NCBI RefSeq assembly: GCF_001983165.1
Contig: NZ_MNPU01000015.1
Coordinates: 1-64,000 of the forward strand
Length of the DNA: 64,000 nucleotides
From: Pseudomonas gessardii
GTDB lineage: Bacteria; Pseudomonadota; Gammaproteobacteria; Pseudomonadales; Pseudomonadaceae
Reading direction: 5' to 3'
In this document: one piece after another, positions 51,501-59,984 of the stretch
How positions within the stretch are numbered: position 1 is the first letter of the stretch
How the letters are laid out: every line of letters starts with the position of its first letter
Made by a program: the position numbers and the translations under genes
Notes under the pieces: generated by a model
What the model saw: only the letters and a program-made list of their open reading frames with translations
The model's database searches: none
Told to the model about the DNA's origin: nothing

Positions 51501-51549
51501 ATGGCAAGCCTTTACGTCAAACAGTGCGTTTGAAGTAGAGGCTTGCCAT
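51501..51549. repeat. long 22-bp hairpin immediately after the nrdB terminator
   Basis: Arms 51501-51522 and 51528-51549 pair at 20 of 22 positions around a 5-nt loop (AGTGC); they start ATGGCAAGCC and end GGCTTGCCAT. It does not resemble the REPIN family closely, although it shares GGCTTGCC. Confidence 0.6.
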
Positions 51550-51676
51550 TTCTTGAAGCATATCGCCCGTAGCCCCCTAACCCGCAAGGGTTCGGATCAC
51601 ATCACCAATGCTGTAGCCTTGTGCTCCGATTGCCATATTCTTCCAAAAAAACAATAGACAGGACCGAGGCCACCCC

Positions 51677-52333
51677 GTGACCCCAGACATGCTAGAAGCC
51701 GGCCCAGTGGGCGCCAAGGTACTTTCGGTGTTCGACTTCGACGGCACCCTGACCCGCCACGACAGTTTTGTGCCATTTCTCAAGTTTGCGTTCGGCAAGC
51801 AGGAATTCAACCGCAGGATGCTCAAGCTGGCACTGCCTGGCTTGCGCTTCCTGCTGCGCCGGATGAGCCGGGATGAGCTCAAGGCCCAGCTGATTCGCAC
51901 CTTTATGACCGGGGTGGAGAAGGCCTGGGTGCAGCAGAAAGCCGAGGAATACTGTCGGATCTACTGGAACAAGCTGATGCGCCCTGCCGGCTTGCAGTCG
52001 GTGGCCGATGAGATTGGCTCCGGCGCCGAGGTAACCTTGTGCTCGGCTTCGCCGGCAATTGTGTTGCAACCTTTTGCCGATCGCCTGGGGATCAAGCTGA
52101 TCGGCACCGAGCTTGAGGTGGTCGATGGGGTGCTGAGTGGGCGCCTCACGGGCAACAACTGCCGTTGTGAGAACAAGGTGCTGCGGCTTGAAGCGGTGTA
52201 TGGCGACCTGGGTGATTATCGGCTCAGGGCCTGGGGTGACACGCGCGGGGATCGCGAGTTGCTGGCGGCGGCGCAGGACGCGCATTGGCGGCATTTTCAT
52301 TCGGCCAAGCGGCGAGGCAAGCCGAAGCCATAA
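51677..52333 (+). CDS. HAD-superfamily hydrolase, SerB-like (subfamily IB)
   Basis: 218 residues from GTG 51677; ATG 51689 is an alternative start. Catalytic motif SVFDFDGTLTRHDSF (Asp20 nucleophile, Asp22), a helical cap, CSASPAI (motif II Ser) and WGDTRGDRELL (motif IV). Likely a phosphatase on a small phosphorylated substrate. Monocistronic, between nrdB and the zinc-motif protein. Confidence 0.85.
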   Translation: MTPDMLEAGPVGAKVLSVFDFDGTLTRHDSFVPFLKFAFGKQEFNRRMLKLALPGLRFLLRRMSRDELKAQLIRTFMTGVEKAWVQQKAEEYCRIYWNKLMRPAGLQSVADEIGSGAEVTLCSASPAIVLQPFADRLGIKLIGTELEVVDGVLSGRLTGNNCRCENKVLRLEAVYGDLGDYRLRAWGDTRGDRELLAAAQDAHWRHFHSAKRRGKPKP

Positions 52334-52449
52334 GCCCCTTGGAACCAGCCCTTTCAGACGCGTTGAAAGGGCTGCGCCTTGATAGCGGACATTTGTGCTA
52401 CCTGCGCAACCCCGCTATTAATAGCGAATATTCCCACGGACCCGCCCCG

Positions 52450-53400
52450 ATGAAATTCGACACCGCCTATTGCCTGAGCCTGGACGAAAAGCTGTCGATC
52501 TATGACGTGCGCGACCTGAATTTCGACGAAACCGCCGCCTTCGACTCCGACAAGGACAGTTTCCTGTGCCCCAACGATGACTGCCGTGCCGCGTTTGCGG
52601 CGGGCAATGTGCTGGGTACGTTCAATGCAAAGAACGTCAACTACCTGCGTACCCCGCATTTCAAGAACCTGCCCAGCACCCGGCATAGCGACGGCTGCCG
52701 CTATGCCAGCCACAAAGCCGTGGCAGGAGAAACCGAGGATGGGCGCGAGGAGCACTTCCCGTCGGAGTGGGTGCTGGCTCGGCGTCAGTACGAACGCAAG
52801 GCAGCCATCCACGGATCCACAGACGCTATCCCACAGGATCCGGCGAAAGCACCTTCGATAATTTCCAATACTTCCCACAGCGCCAGCGAAACCACACCAG
52901 ACAAGACCAGCGTCTTTGCCCACCCGGTGGAGTGCTACGTGTCCAACATCGACGACAAGGACAAGCTCAAGGGCATGCCGTTGAAGATCGGCGAACAGAC
53001 CGCGACCTATTGGACGTTTTTCAAGAAGATCCAATACCTGCAAGACAACAAAGGCTTGATCTACTGGGGCCGGATCAAGGCGATCAAGGACTACACCAGC
53101 AGCTTTCGCATCGACTTTGAAAAGAAGGTGTGGCTCGACAAGAAGCCCTACTCCGTCAACGTCTACCTGAACAAGAAGCTGATCGAGAGCTACCGCAAGC
53201 GCAAGGCGTTCCTGGAACAGATCAAGGCCGCCGTGGACAGTAAGCGGGCGCTGTATTGCTTCTTCTATGGTGTGACGCCGGCGTTGAAACAGGTACCGAG
53301 CAAGAAAAACCCCGAGCAGACATTCGGGGTGTTCAGCGCCGATATCCAGAACCTGGACCACCTGCTTATCCGCGAGGCCCCGGGGCTGGAGGAGAAATGA
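52450..53400 (+). CDS. hypothetical protein with CoiA-like zinc-binding N-terminus
   Basis: 316 residues from ATG 52450 (MKFDTAYCLSLDEKLS); the upstream part of the open frame overlaps the HAD gene and lacks a start. Residues about 37-81 hold FLCPNDDCRAAF, then LRTPHFKN and RHSDGCRYASH. This Cys-x4-Cys...His-Phe...His...Cys order resembles the zinc module at the front of CoiA-type competence nucleases, an inference from pattern only. The C-terminal two-thirds show no motif I know. No signal peptide. Confidence 0.55.
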   Translation: MKFDTAYCLSLDEKLSIYDVRDLNFDETAAFDSDKDSFLCPNDDCRAAFAAGNVLGTFNAKNVNYLRTPHFKNLPSTRHSDGCRYASHKAVAGETEDGREEHFPSEWVLARRQYERKAAIHGSTDAIPQDPAKAPSIISNTSHSASETTPDKTSVFAHPVECYVSNIDDKDKLKGMPLKIGEQTATYWTFFKKIQYLQDNKGLIYWGRIKAIKDYTSSFRIDFEKKVWLDKKPYSVNVYLNKKLIESYRKRKAFLEQIKAAVDSKRALYCFFYGVTPALKQVPSKKNPEQTFGVFSADIQNLDHLLIREAPGLEEK

Positions 53401-53468
53401 CCGCAAACGCCCGCCACTCGCGGGCCGGCCCTCCAGGAAATGCGCCAATTGATGAACGGTCAAAACAA

Positions 53469-53484
53469 CTGTATAAAAACACAG
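53469..53484. promoter_or_regulatory. LexA (SOS) box
   Basis: CTGTATAAAAACACAG, matching CTGT-N8-ACAG exactly, with an AT-rich centre. It is 40 bp before the XRE-family gene at 53524 and fits an SOS-inducible promoter. Confidence 0.72.
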
Positions 53485-53523
53485 TATAGTTTACCCTCCC
53501 CCGTTGGATTCCTGGAGAACCCC

Positions 53524-53898
53524 ATGTCCTCTCTGGCAGTGAGCACCACCGTAGATCAACAAATCGTCCTTCATCAGTTCACCCCACGGCACAGCGTCCA
53601 GGCCCGTGCGCTGTTGGGCTGGAGCCGGGAAGACCTGGCACGGCACGCCGGGGTGGCGGTTGACGCTATCCAGCGCTTTGAAAGCCATCATAAGGTGGAT
53701 GACGCTATCTGCATTGCCCTGGCGTTTCGCCTGGAGCACGAAGGCCTGGTGTTTTTCCCGGGGTTCGCGCCGGCCTGGGGCATGAGCGGGCGACGCTCCT
53801 CAGCGCCACAGGCAGATGCCGAACCTGGCCGCCGTAGCCTTATCGCACGGCTGATGGGCTCTACATCATCGAACACGCCTCACCCCAACGGCGCATAG
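53524..53898 (+). CDS. XRE-family HTH protein, likely SOS-controlled
   Basis: 124 residues from ATG 53524, behind GGAGAA. Residues about 25-75 form a Cro/C1-type HTH: VQARALLGWSREDLARHAGV and AVDAIQRFESHHKVDD. The C-terminal 45 residues are polar and probably flexible. A LexA box lies just upstream. No phage, pyocin or toxin partner is visible on the same strand, so the target is unknown. Confidence 0.75.
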   Translation: MSSLAVSTTVDQQIVLHQFTPRHSVQARALLGWSREDLARHAGVAVDAIQRFESHHKVDDAICIALAFRLEHEGLVFFPGFAPAWGMSGRRSSAPQADAEPGRRSLIARLMGSTSSNTPHPNGA

Positions 53899-53920
53899 GC
53901 CCACTGGCCACGCCACGGGT

Positions 53921-54703
53921 TCACCTCGCGGACATGCCGGCGCGTGCCTGCATCGCCTGTTGATAGACCCGTGCCAAGACCGACAACGAATCCCGTGCCC
54001 AACGGGCACCGTAGAACCAGAGCACGACCCTGGTGCCATGGAGTTCGTCGTTGAATATCTGGCATACGCCCGGGTATCCGGTTTTGCAGAAGCCGTGGAA
54101 GGCTGGGCTTTGGCCGTCTGACACCAACGCGTCGAGGCGATGTTCGCTCACTCGCTTATCGATCTCGTTGCCGGATGCCAGGCTGAACTGCTCTGGGGTA
54201 TCCGGTAACTGCGCCACCACGGGTACCACGTCAGCGCCTGAGGCCCTGAGCACCTCCAAGGCCAGGAGAAATCCGTTGGAGTGCTCCACCGCTTCAAGCA
54301 CACCATCGTGCAGGTACTCGTCAGCAAAACCGATGCGCCAATCAGCCAGGGCAGGACGAACCTTCAAGGCGTCGCTCTCCATGACGAGCGGGACTTCCGC
54401 CATAACCGGGCCCTCGGGGTCGAGGCCACTTAGGGCAATGAGCGATAACGACGGATCACGCACGGTCTTCATCATCGGCCCCGGGATATCGAACCTGGGG
54501 CCCTGGGCGACGACGAACTCAGCCGCAACAGGCGCTGCCGCGGGCTGGAACTCAATGCCACAGCGAGCCCCTGGCACAGAGCCCGCCGACGCGGCCGGGG
54601 CAGGCGGTACAAAGGTCGTTTTATCAAAAAGGTGAAGTACTGAATATATCCCCACTGGGCAGGGAATACAGGGTGGCAAGATGCTCCTACATTTTTCCTT
54701 CAT
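53921..54703 (-). CDS. half-length amidase-like protein (catalytic core missing)
   Basis: 260 residues from ATG 54703 with GGGAG upstream; the GTG one codon earlier is possible. The C-terminal 170 residues follow the C-terminal half of amidase-signature enzymes: DALKVRPALADWRIGFADEYL, a GADVVPVVAQLPD strand, then LDALVSDG, KTGYPGVCQIF and VVLWFYGARWARDSLSVLAR. The amidase Lys and Gly/Ser-rich signature with the catalytic serines is absent; a Pro/Ala-rich leader of about 80 residues takes its place. Probably inactive as an amidase: a remnant, or a binding protein. Convergent with the XRE gene. Confidence 0.5.
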   Translation of the reverse strand: MKEKCRSILPPCIPCPVGIYSVLHLFDKTTFVPPAPAASAGSVPGARCGIEFQPAAAPVAAEFVVAQGPRFDIPGPMMKTVRDPSLSLIALSGLDPEGPVMAEVPLVMESDALKVRPALADWRIGFADEYLHDGVLEAVEHSNGFLLALEVLRASGADVVPVVAQLPDTPEQFSLASGNEIDKRVSEHRLDALVSDGQSPAFHGFCKTGYPGVCQIFNDELHGTRVVLWFYGARWARDSLSVLARVYQQAMQARAGMSAR

Positions 54704-54817
54704 CACGCCCCACTCCCAGGAAAAGATTTCCCAAGATCATCGCATCCTTTTCCAGTCAGTTCTCCAGGCCGCAATACCTTGAAAAGCCCTGTCTATAACA
54801 GTGCGTTACGAACACCT

Positions 54818-55870
54818 TCAGTTCACCAGCGGCTCCGTTGCCTGGGCCTCGACATCCAACCACCAGGCATGCCCGCGCTCAGGCGCAGCCAGGATAAAAG
54901 CCTGGCCCATGGCAGGCGTGGTAATCGACACATTGCGCTCCCAGGCCAGGGCCATGATGCGATCAAACGGCTCATGCCAGGCATGGAAAGCCAGGTCGAA
55001 GGTGCCATTGTGGATCGGCAGCAACCAGCGCCCCTTCAGGTCGAGATGGGCCTGCAAGGTTTGTTCGGGCTGCATGTGCACATGGGGCCAGTCGACGTTG
55101 TAAGCACCGGTTTCCATCAGCGTCAGGTCAAACGGCCCATACTGCTCGCCAATACACTTGAAGCCATCGAAATAGCCCGTGTCACCACTGAAAAAAATGC
55201 GCCGGGCGCCATCGATCATCACCCAGGAAGCCCACAGCGTCTGGTTGGCATCAAACAGGCCACGCCCGGAAAAGTGCTGGGCTGGGGTGGCGACAAAACG
55301 GATACCGTCCACTTCGGTGCCCTGCCACCAATCCAACTGCCGGACCTTGTCGGGCGCCACGCCCCATTTGATCAAGGTATCGCCGACGCCCAGTGGCGCA
55401 AGAAAATAGCGGGTCTTGGCGGCCAATTGCACAACGGCCTGACGGTCTAGATGGTCGTAATGGTTGTGCGACAGAATCACCGCCTCAATCGGCGGCAGTT
55501 CTTCCAGGCTGATAGGCGGCTGGTGGAAACGCTTGGGGCCGGCCCAACTCAAAGGCGAGGCACGTTCGGCGAACACTGGATCGGTCAGCCAGAACTTGCC
55601 GCGCATTTTCAGCAGGACAGTGGAATGCCCCAGCCGGTAGACACTGTGATCCGGGGCGCTCAGGAGCTGTTCGCGTGTCAGGTGCTGTACCGGAATGTCC
55701 CCCACGGGCCGGGTACTGCGCGGCTTGTGAAAGAGCATCTTCCAGAAGATCTGCAACGTTTTGCCCAAGCCCGCACGATTGACCGGGGCATGATTCTTGA
55801 AGTGACCTTGCTGCTCGGATGGCTTGAGCGCGGGGGACGAGGTGTCGACACGGGTAGAGATCGTGGCCAT
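54818..55870 (-). CDS. MBL-fold metallohydrolase, NAPE-PLD/UlaG-like
   Basis: 350 residues from ATG 55870. Metallo-beta-lactamase motifs: LSHNHYDHLDRQ (HxHxDH, about 148-153), a His in VATPAQHFSGRG, Asp in FFSGDTGYFDGF and His in LPIHNGTFDLAFHAWHEP. The layout matches the lipid-acting NAPE-PLD-like branch (DPVFAERASPLSWAGPKRFH; the substrate is not certain). No signal peptide. Divergent from the TetR gene across an operator palindrome, so probably its target. Confidence 0.85.
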   Translation of the reverse strand: MATISTRVDTSSPALKPSEQQGHFKNHAPVNRAGLGKTLQIFWKMLFHKPRSTRPVGDIPVQHLTREQLLSAPDHSVYRLGHSTVLLKMRGKFWLTDPVFAERASPLSWAGPKRFHQPPISLEELPPIEAVILSHNHYDHLDRQAVVQLAAKTRYFLAPLGVGDTLIKWGVAPDKVRQLDWWQGTEVDGIRFVATPAQHFSGRGLFDANQTLWASWVMIDGARRIFFSGDTGYFDGFKCIGEQYGPFDLTLMETGAYNVDWPHVHMQPEQTLQAHLDLKGRWLLPIHNGTFDLAFHAWHEPFDRIMALAWERNVSITTPAMGQAFILAAPERGHAWWLDVEAQATEPLVN

Positions 55871-55913
55871 TACAGAGTGACTCCGGTACGTTCTGTTGAT
55901 GCAGATCAACAAT

Positions 55914-55929
55914 TACACTGCACAGTGTA
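55914..55929. promoter_or_regulatory. palindromic operator between the MBL and TetR genes
   Basis: TACACTGCACAGTGTA, a perfect palindrome. A related half-site GAGTGTAATT lies at 55970-55979. The pair fits autoregulation and control of the divergent hydrolase by the TetR protein. Confidence 0.7.
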
Positions 55930-56002
55930 GTTTCAAGATTGCAACAAAACCCGGACCAAGTAAACTACCGAGTGTAATTTTCTTCCCAGAGCCGAAAGCC
56001 CC

Positions 56003-56626
56003 ATGATTGCACCTCAACGCCTCACCGACCGTAAACGCGAAGCCATCGTGGCAGCGGCCATTGCCGAGTTTCGCGACAACGGTTTCGAGGTCACCAGCAT
56101 GGACAAGATCGCCGCCACCGCTGGCGTATCCAAGCGCACGGTGTACAACCACTTCCCCAGCAAGGAAGAGCTGTTCACCGAGATCCTGCATAAGTTATGG
56201 GCCAGCAGCGTGGCGCAACTGGATGTCAGCTACAGCAGCGAACAGCCCCTGCGCGACCAGTTGCGCGGGTTGCTGGAAGCGAAGATGAAAATGATGTCGG
56301 ACACCAACTTCCTCGATCTGGCCCGGGTGGCGATTGCCGCGACCATCCATTCCCCGGAACGCGCCCAGGACATCGTCAATCGCCTGAAAGAACGCGAAGA
56401 AGGTTTCACCTTATGGGTGCGCGCAGCGCAGGAGGACGGGCGGCTCAAGCCAGTTGATCCATGCTTTGCCGCCCATCAGGTGCAAAGCCTGCTCAAGGCG
56501 TTCGCCTTCTGGCCACAAATCACCCTTGGCCAACCCACCCTGGACGCGACCACCCAGGCCAACGTCATCGAGTCGGCGATGGACCTGTTCCTGGCCGGCT
56601 ACGAGATGGCCACCTGCCCTCGATAA
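56003..56626 (+). CDS. TetR-family transcriptional regulator
   Basis: 207 residues from ATG 56003. N-terminal HTH: IVAAAIAEFRDNGFEVTSMD, KIAATAGVSKRTVYNHFPSK (about 15-57). The C-terminal helices match the AefR-like group (TetR_C_7 type, from memory). It probably represses itself and the divergent MBL hydrolase. Confidence 0.9.
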   Translation: MIAPQRLTDRKREAIVAAAIAEFRDNGFEVTSMDKIAATAGVSKRTVYNHFPSKEELFTEILHKLWASSVAQLDVSYSSEQPLRDQLRGLLEAKMKMMSDTNFLDLARVAIAATIHSPERAQDIVNRLKEREEGFTLWVRAAQEDGRLKPVDPCFAAHQVQSLLKAFAFWPQITLGQPTLDATTQANVIESAMDLFLAGYEMATCPR

Positions 56627-56823
56627 CCCCCTCTGTCGCCAATACGACACGGGCAGGTCGTTTTTGCCGCAATCCCTCAGGATTCCCACGCAAATGGCCT
56701 GGAAGGACACTGATTATTCCTGCGTAAATAACTGACAATAATCGCCGGTCATCTGGCGTAAATGGCCTGTTGATAACGTACGCCTTCGCCACTTAAAAAA
56801 AGAAAAACCTGACGCAGGGATCT

Positions 56824-57882
56824 ATGGAAAACCTTCGAGGCAAAGGGCTGTCGTTTGCCCGGCGCATTTATCGCCCACGCATTATCGGGCTGGGCCTTGG
56901 CAGCCTGTGTGTGTTTGCCGCCCTGTACCCGCTGGCCATGCCCGGCTGGATCTGGGGGCTGTGGCTGTTCAACGCCTTTATCTGGCCACACCTGGCGTAC
57001 CAGCTGTCGAGCCATTCGGCGTTTCCCTACAAGGCGGAGCGCCGTAACCTGCTCTATGACTCGCTTTCCGGTGGGTTCTGGGCCGCCGCCACGCAATTCA
57101 CACCGCTGACCGCCGTGACCATCCTCGCCATGATGAGCCTGCATAACGTCGCGGCGGGTGGCAGGCAACTGATGTTTCAGGGCCTGCTCGCACAACTGGT
57201 GGGGGTGGGGCTGGCCTGGCTGGTGTTCGGTCCCTCGTTCAACCCCAATGTCGGCCTGATCCAGGTGTATGCCTGCCTGCCGATGTTGATCTTCTATCCC
57301 GCCACCGTTGGCATGGTTAGCTATCAATTGGCTATCAAACTCTCGGAACACAAGCGCGCCCTCAGTGCCTTGAGCCGCATCGACAGCCTGACCGGCTTGC
57401 TCAATCACGGCTCCTGGAAGGACCTGCTGCAACTGAAGTTCCACAAGTGCCAACAGCAACAGTCCCAGGCCACTATCGCACTGATCGATATCGACCACTT
57501 CAAGCAGATCAACGATGCCTATGGCCATATCGTCGGTGACCGGGTCTTACGGCAACTGAGTAAGGAATTGCAGCGCAACGTGCGGGAAAATGACCTGGCG
57601 GGCCGCTACGGTGGCGACGAGTTCTGCGTGATCCTGCCGGATGTGCCACTGGAACAGGCCAGTGATGTGATGGAGCGCCTGCGGGAAATATTCAGCCGCT
57701 ACCGCGACCCGCAGGTTCCAGCGCTGCGAGTCAGCCTGAGCATTGGCCTGGCGGCCTACCAAGTGCAATTCACCCAGGCGCATATGTGGCTCAACGCCGC
57801 AGACCAGGCGCTGTACGCCGCCAAGGGCAACGGGCGCAACCGGGTGACGGTCGCCGAATCGCTGGTCGCCCGTTCCGCCTGA
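56824..57882 (+). CDS. membrane diguanylate cyclase, MASE2-GGDEF
   Basis: 352 residues. The N-terminal MASE2 membrane region (about 12-175, five to six helices; starts ARRIYRPRIIGLGLGS) resembles AdrA/DgcC. The GGDEF domain (about 185-345) has RIDSLTGLLNHGSW, IDIDHFKQINDAYGH and RYGGDEFCV with Gly-Gly-Asp-Glu-Phe at 263-267. The inhibitory I-site RxxD is present (REND, five residues before GGDEF). All active-site features are intact, so it should make c-di-GMP, feeding FlgZ and other receptors. No partner genes nearby. Confidence 0.92.
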   Translation: MENLRGKGLSFARRIYRPRIIGLGLGSLCVFAALYPLAMPGWIWGLWLFNAFIWPHLAYQLSSHSAFPYKAERRNLLYDSLSGGFWAAATQFTPLTAVTILAMMSLHNVAAGGRQLMFQGLLAQLVGVGLAWLVFGPSFNPNVGLIQVYACLPMLIFYPATVGMVSYQLAIKLSEHKRALSALSRIDSLTGLLNHGSWKDLLQLKFHKCQQQQSQATIALIDIDHFKQINDAYGHIVGDRVLRQLSKELQRNVRENDLAGRYGGDEFCVILPDVPLEQASDVMERLREIFSRYRDPQVPALRVSLSIGLAAYQVQFTQAHMWLNAADQALYAAKGNGRNRVTVAESLVARSA

Positions 57883-57951
57883 ACGCCCCCGGACTCAACC
57901 CCCTCGGTTGCCCCGTGGAACTGTAGGAAGCGTCTAGGGAAGACACAGGTT

Positions 57952-58039
57952 GTCTCGCGCTGCGAGGCTGCGATGGCGGTGGCACTGCCAGCCTTTATGT
58001 CGTCTGACACACCGCTATCGCAGCCTCGCTGAGCGAGAC
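57952..58039. repeat. paired inverted repeat, variant of the REPIN type
   Basis: Two 30-bp arms (57952-57981 and 58010-58039) pair at 27 of 30 positions, starting GTCTCGC and containing GCGAGGCTGCGAT. It differs in the outer part from the GTGGGAG...GGCTTGCC repeats elsewhere in the window but shares GCGATxGCGGTG. Flanking CAGCTCCCACAGG (58040 on) resembles the tail of the common type. Confidence 0.7.
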
Positions 58040-58171
58040 AGCTCCCACAGGGGACGCGCACGTTTCAACGATCAGGTCGGCTATAAGGCCGCCTCACTTT
58101 TTTTGCTTTTGATCTTAGGCGCCGCGTTAAACCACACTGGCACGCCAGCTCCCACCAGGGCCCCACCCTGC

Positions 58172-58495
58172 TCAACCCACCAGGCTACGCACCGCACTGA
58201 TCTGCGGGATTTCCACCCGGCGCATATACACCCGCAGCGGCTCGGTGATGTTGATGCGGTCGTCGATGTTCTGGTCCAGCAGCAGTTGGATATGCTCGCG
58301 GGACAGGGTCATGGCCTGGTCGGCCGCGGGCTGCCAGACGAACTCGCTGGTGGGGATGATGCCGTCGTCGGCGACGTCCATGCCGAACGAATCTTCGCTG
58401 AATCGCACGATGTATTGGCCGGTCTTGCGGTTCAGGCCGACAAAGCCGTTGAGTTGGTCGGCGGCCTGGCAGATGAGTTCCGATGTGATGCGCAT
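58172..58495 (-). CDS. conserved hypothetical protein
   Basis: 107 residues from ATG 58495 (MRITSELICQAADQLNGFVG), behind GAGG. It looks soluble and folded: alternating strands and helices, QYIVRFSEDSFGMDVADDGI in the middle and LRVYMRRVEIPQISAVRSLV at the end. I recall similar short proteins in Pseudomonas but no function. Alone on its strand. Confidence 0.65.
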   Translation of the reverse strand: MRITSELICQAADQLNGFVGLNRKTGQYIVRFSEDSFGMDVADDGIIPTSEFVWQPAADQAMTLSREHIQLLLDQNIDDRINITEPLRVYMRRVEIPQISAVRSLVG

Positions 58496-58698
58496 GCTAA
58501 ACCTCACTAAAAAATCCCACAGGGGAAGTGAACGATGGTTTACACGCGAGGCGGCGAAATAAGGCAATGGGCGTCCCTCTGACGGGGAGGCTCGGGCCAA
58601 GAATACTGCATAGCACGGCACAAAAGCGCAGAAAAATAGCGCATGCGCACGTTAATGTCGGTTTGGTGATAGCGCGTTTTGCAGGCAATTGTTAAAAA

Positions 58699-58727
58699 GG
58701 AACCCTTCTTGAAGTTACCTCCACGAA
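58699..58727 (+). promoter_or_regulatory. hrp-box-like sequence before glpQ
   Basis: GGAACC, 16 nt, CCACGAA: every specified base of GGAACC-N16-CCACNNA. It ends only 12 bp before the glpQ ATG, so an RNA starting there would lack the ribosome site (GAAAGG, 58725-58730). It may be chance. Confidence 0.35.
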
Positions 58728-58739
58728 AGGACCTCACAC

Positions 58740-59867
58740 ATGCCTGTTACGTTTACCAAGAGTGCCCTGCTGCTCGCTCTGATGATGGGCCTTGGCCACG
58801 CACAGGCGGCAAGCCCTATCAGCCCGGTTGAGCTGGCGACCAAGGAGGGCATTCCCCACCCGGCCGTGATCGCCCATCGGGGTGCGTCCTACGATGCCCC
58901 GGAGTCCACTGCCGCCGCCTACAAGGTGGCCCGCGACCTGGGTGCCGACTACCTGGAACTGGACCTGCAACGCAGCAAGGACGGCGTGCTGTTCGCCCTG
59001 CACGACAACAACCTGCAGCGCACCACCGACGTGGCCAGCAAGTTCCCCGAGCGCAAGGATAGCCCGGCCAACGAATTCACCTGGAAAGAACTGCAAACCC
59101 TGGATGCCGGCAGTTGGTTCAACGCCGCCTACCCGGAGCGTGCGCGCCCGGGCTTCGTCGGTTTGAAAATCCTCAGCCTGGACGACATCATCAAGATCGC
59201 CGAAGGCAACCCCCAGCACAAACCCGGCCTGTACATCGAAACCAAGGAGCCCAAGCAGTTCCCGGGGATCGAAGCCGATCTGAAGGACAAGCTGCTGGAC
59301 AAGGGCTGGCTGAGTTCCGTGGGTTCCAAGCTGGGCAAGAGCAATACGGGCGTCGGCCAGGGCAAGGGCCGCGTGGTGTTGCAGACGTTCGAGACGGCCA
59401 GCCTCAAGGAACTGCAGAAAGAAATGCCCAATACCCCGAAAATCCTGCTGCTGTGGGTCGGTGAAGGCAGCATCGAGCCCAAGTCCAAGGTGACCTTCGC
59501 CGAGTCCGGCGAGCCAACCAAAGCGGCCTACTATGCCAAGCAGGAACCCAAGGACGCTGCCGAGTTCGAGAAGTGGGTCGATGAAGCCAAGAGCCTGGGG
59601 GCGATTGGCACCGGCCCGTCCGCGCAATTGACGAACCTGGGCGACCAGAGCTATTCGGACCTGGTCAAGCCACAGATGAACCAACTGACCCACGACAAGG
59701 GCCTGCTGGTGCACGTCTATACCGTCGACGAGCCGGTGGATTTCCAGAAGGTCATGAGCGCCGGGGTCGATGGCATCTTTACCAACCGCGCGGCCGAACT
59801 GCTGAAGTTCTACAAGCGCTGGCCGTCCTCCAGCGTGCAGGACCTGCTGCAGGACAACGGTTACTGA
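58740..59867 (+). CDS. glpQ: periplasmic glycerophosphodiester phosphodiesterase
   Basis: Cleaves glycerophosphodiesters to glycerol-3-phosphate. 375 residues; signal peptide MPVTFTKSALLLALMMGLGH, cleavage near AQAAS. GDPD catalytic motifs: VIAHRGASYDAPESTAAAYK (about 41-60), YLELDLQRSKDGVLFALHD (Glu, Asp, His). C-terminal VDGIFTNRAAELLKFY. Length and secretion fit the GlpQ rather than the cytoplasmic UgpQ type. Confidence 0.92.
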   Translation: MPVTFTKSALLLALMMGLGHAQAASPISPVELATKEGIPHPAVIAHRGASYDAPESTAAAYKVARDLGADYLELDLQRSKDGVLFALHDNNLQRTTDVASKFPERKDSPANEFTWKELQTLDAGSWFNAAYPERARPGFVGLKILSLDDIIKIAEGNPQHKPGLYIETKEPKQFPGIEADLKDKLLDKGWLSSVGSKLGKSNTGVGQGKGRVVLQTFETASLKELQKEMPNTPKILLLWVGEGSIEPKSKVTFAESGEPTKAAYYAKQEPKDAAEFEKWVDEAKSLGAIGTGPSAQLTNLGDQSYSDLVKPQMNQLTHDKGLLVHVYTVDEPVDFQKVMSAGVDGIFTNRAAELLKFYKRWPSSSVQDLLQDNGY

Positions 59868-59984
59868 AATCCGCCCCAGAACAAAGGGGCGTGCAGCCAA
59901 GCATGTCCTACGCAATTAAGGGTGAATTAAGTTGCACTGGGTAATCTGATCCCACTTAAACAGCTCACCCCAAAGGACTACACC

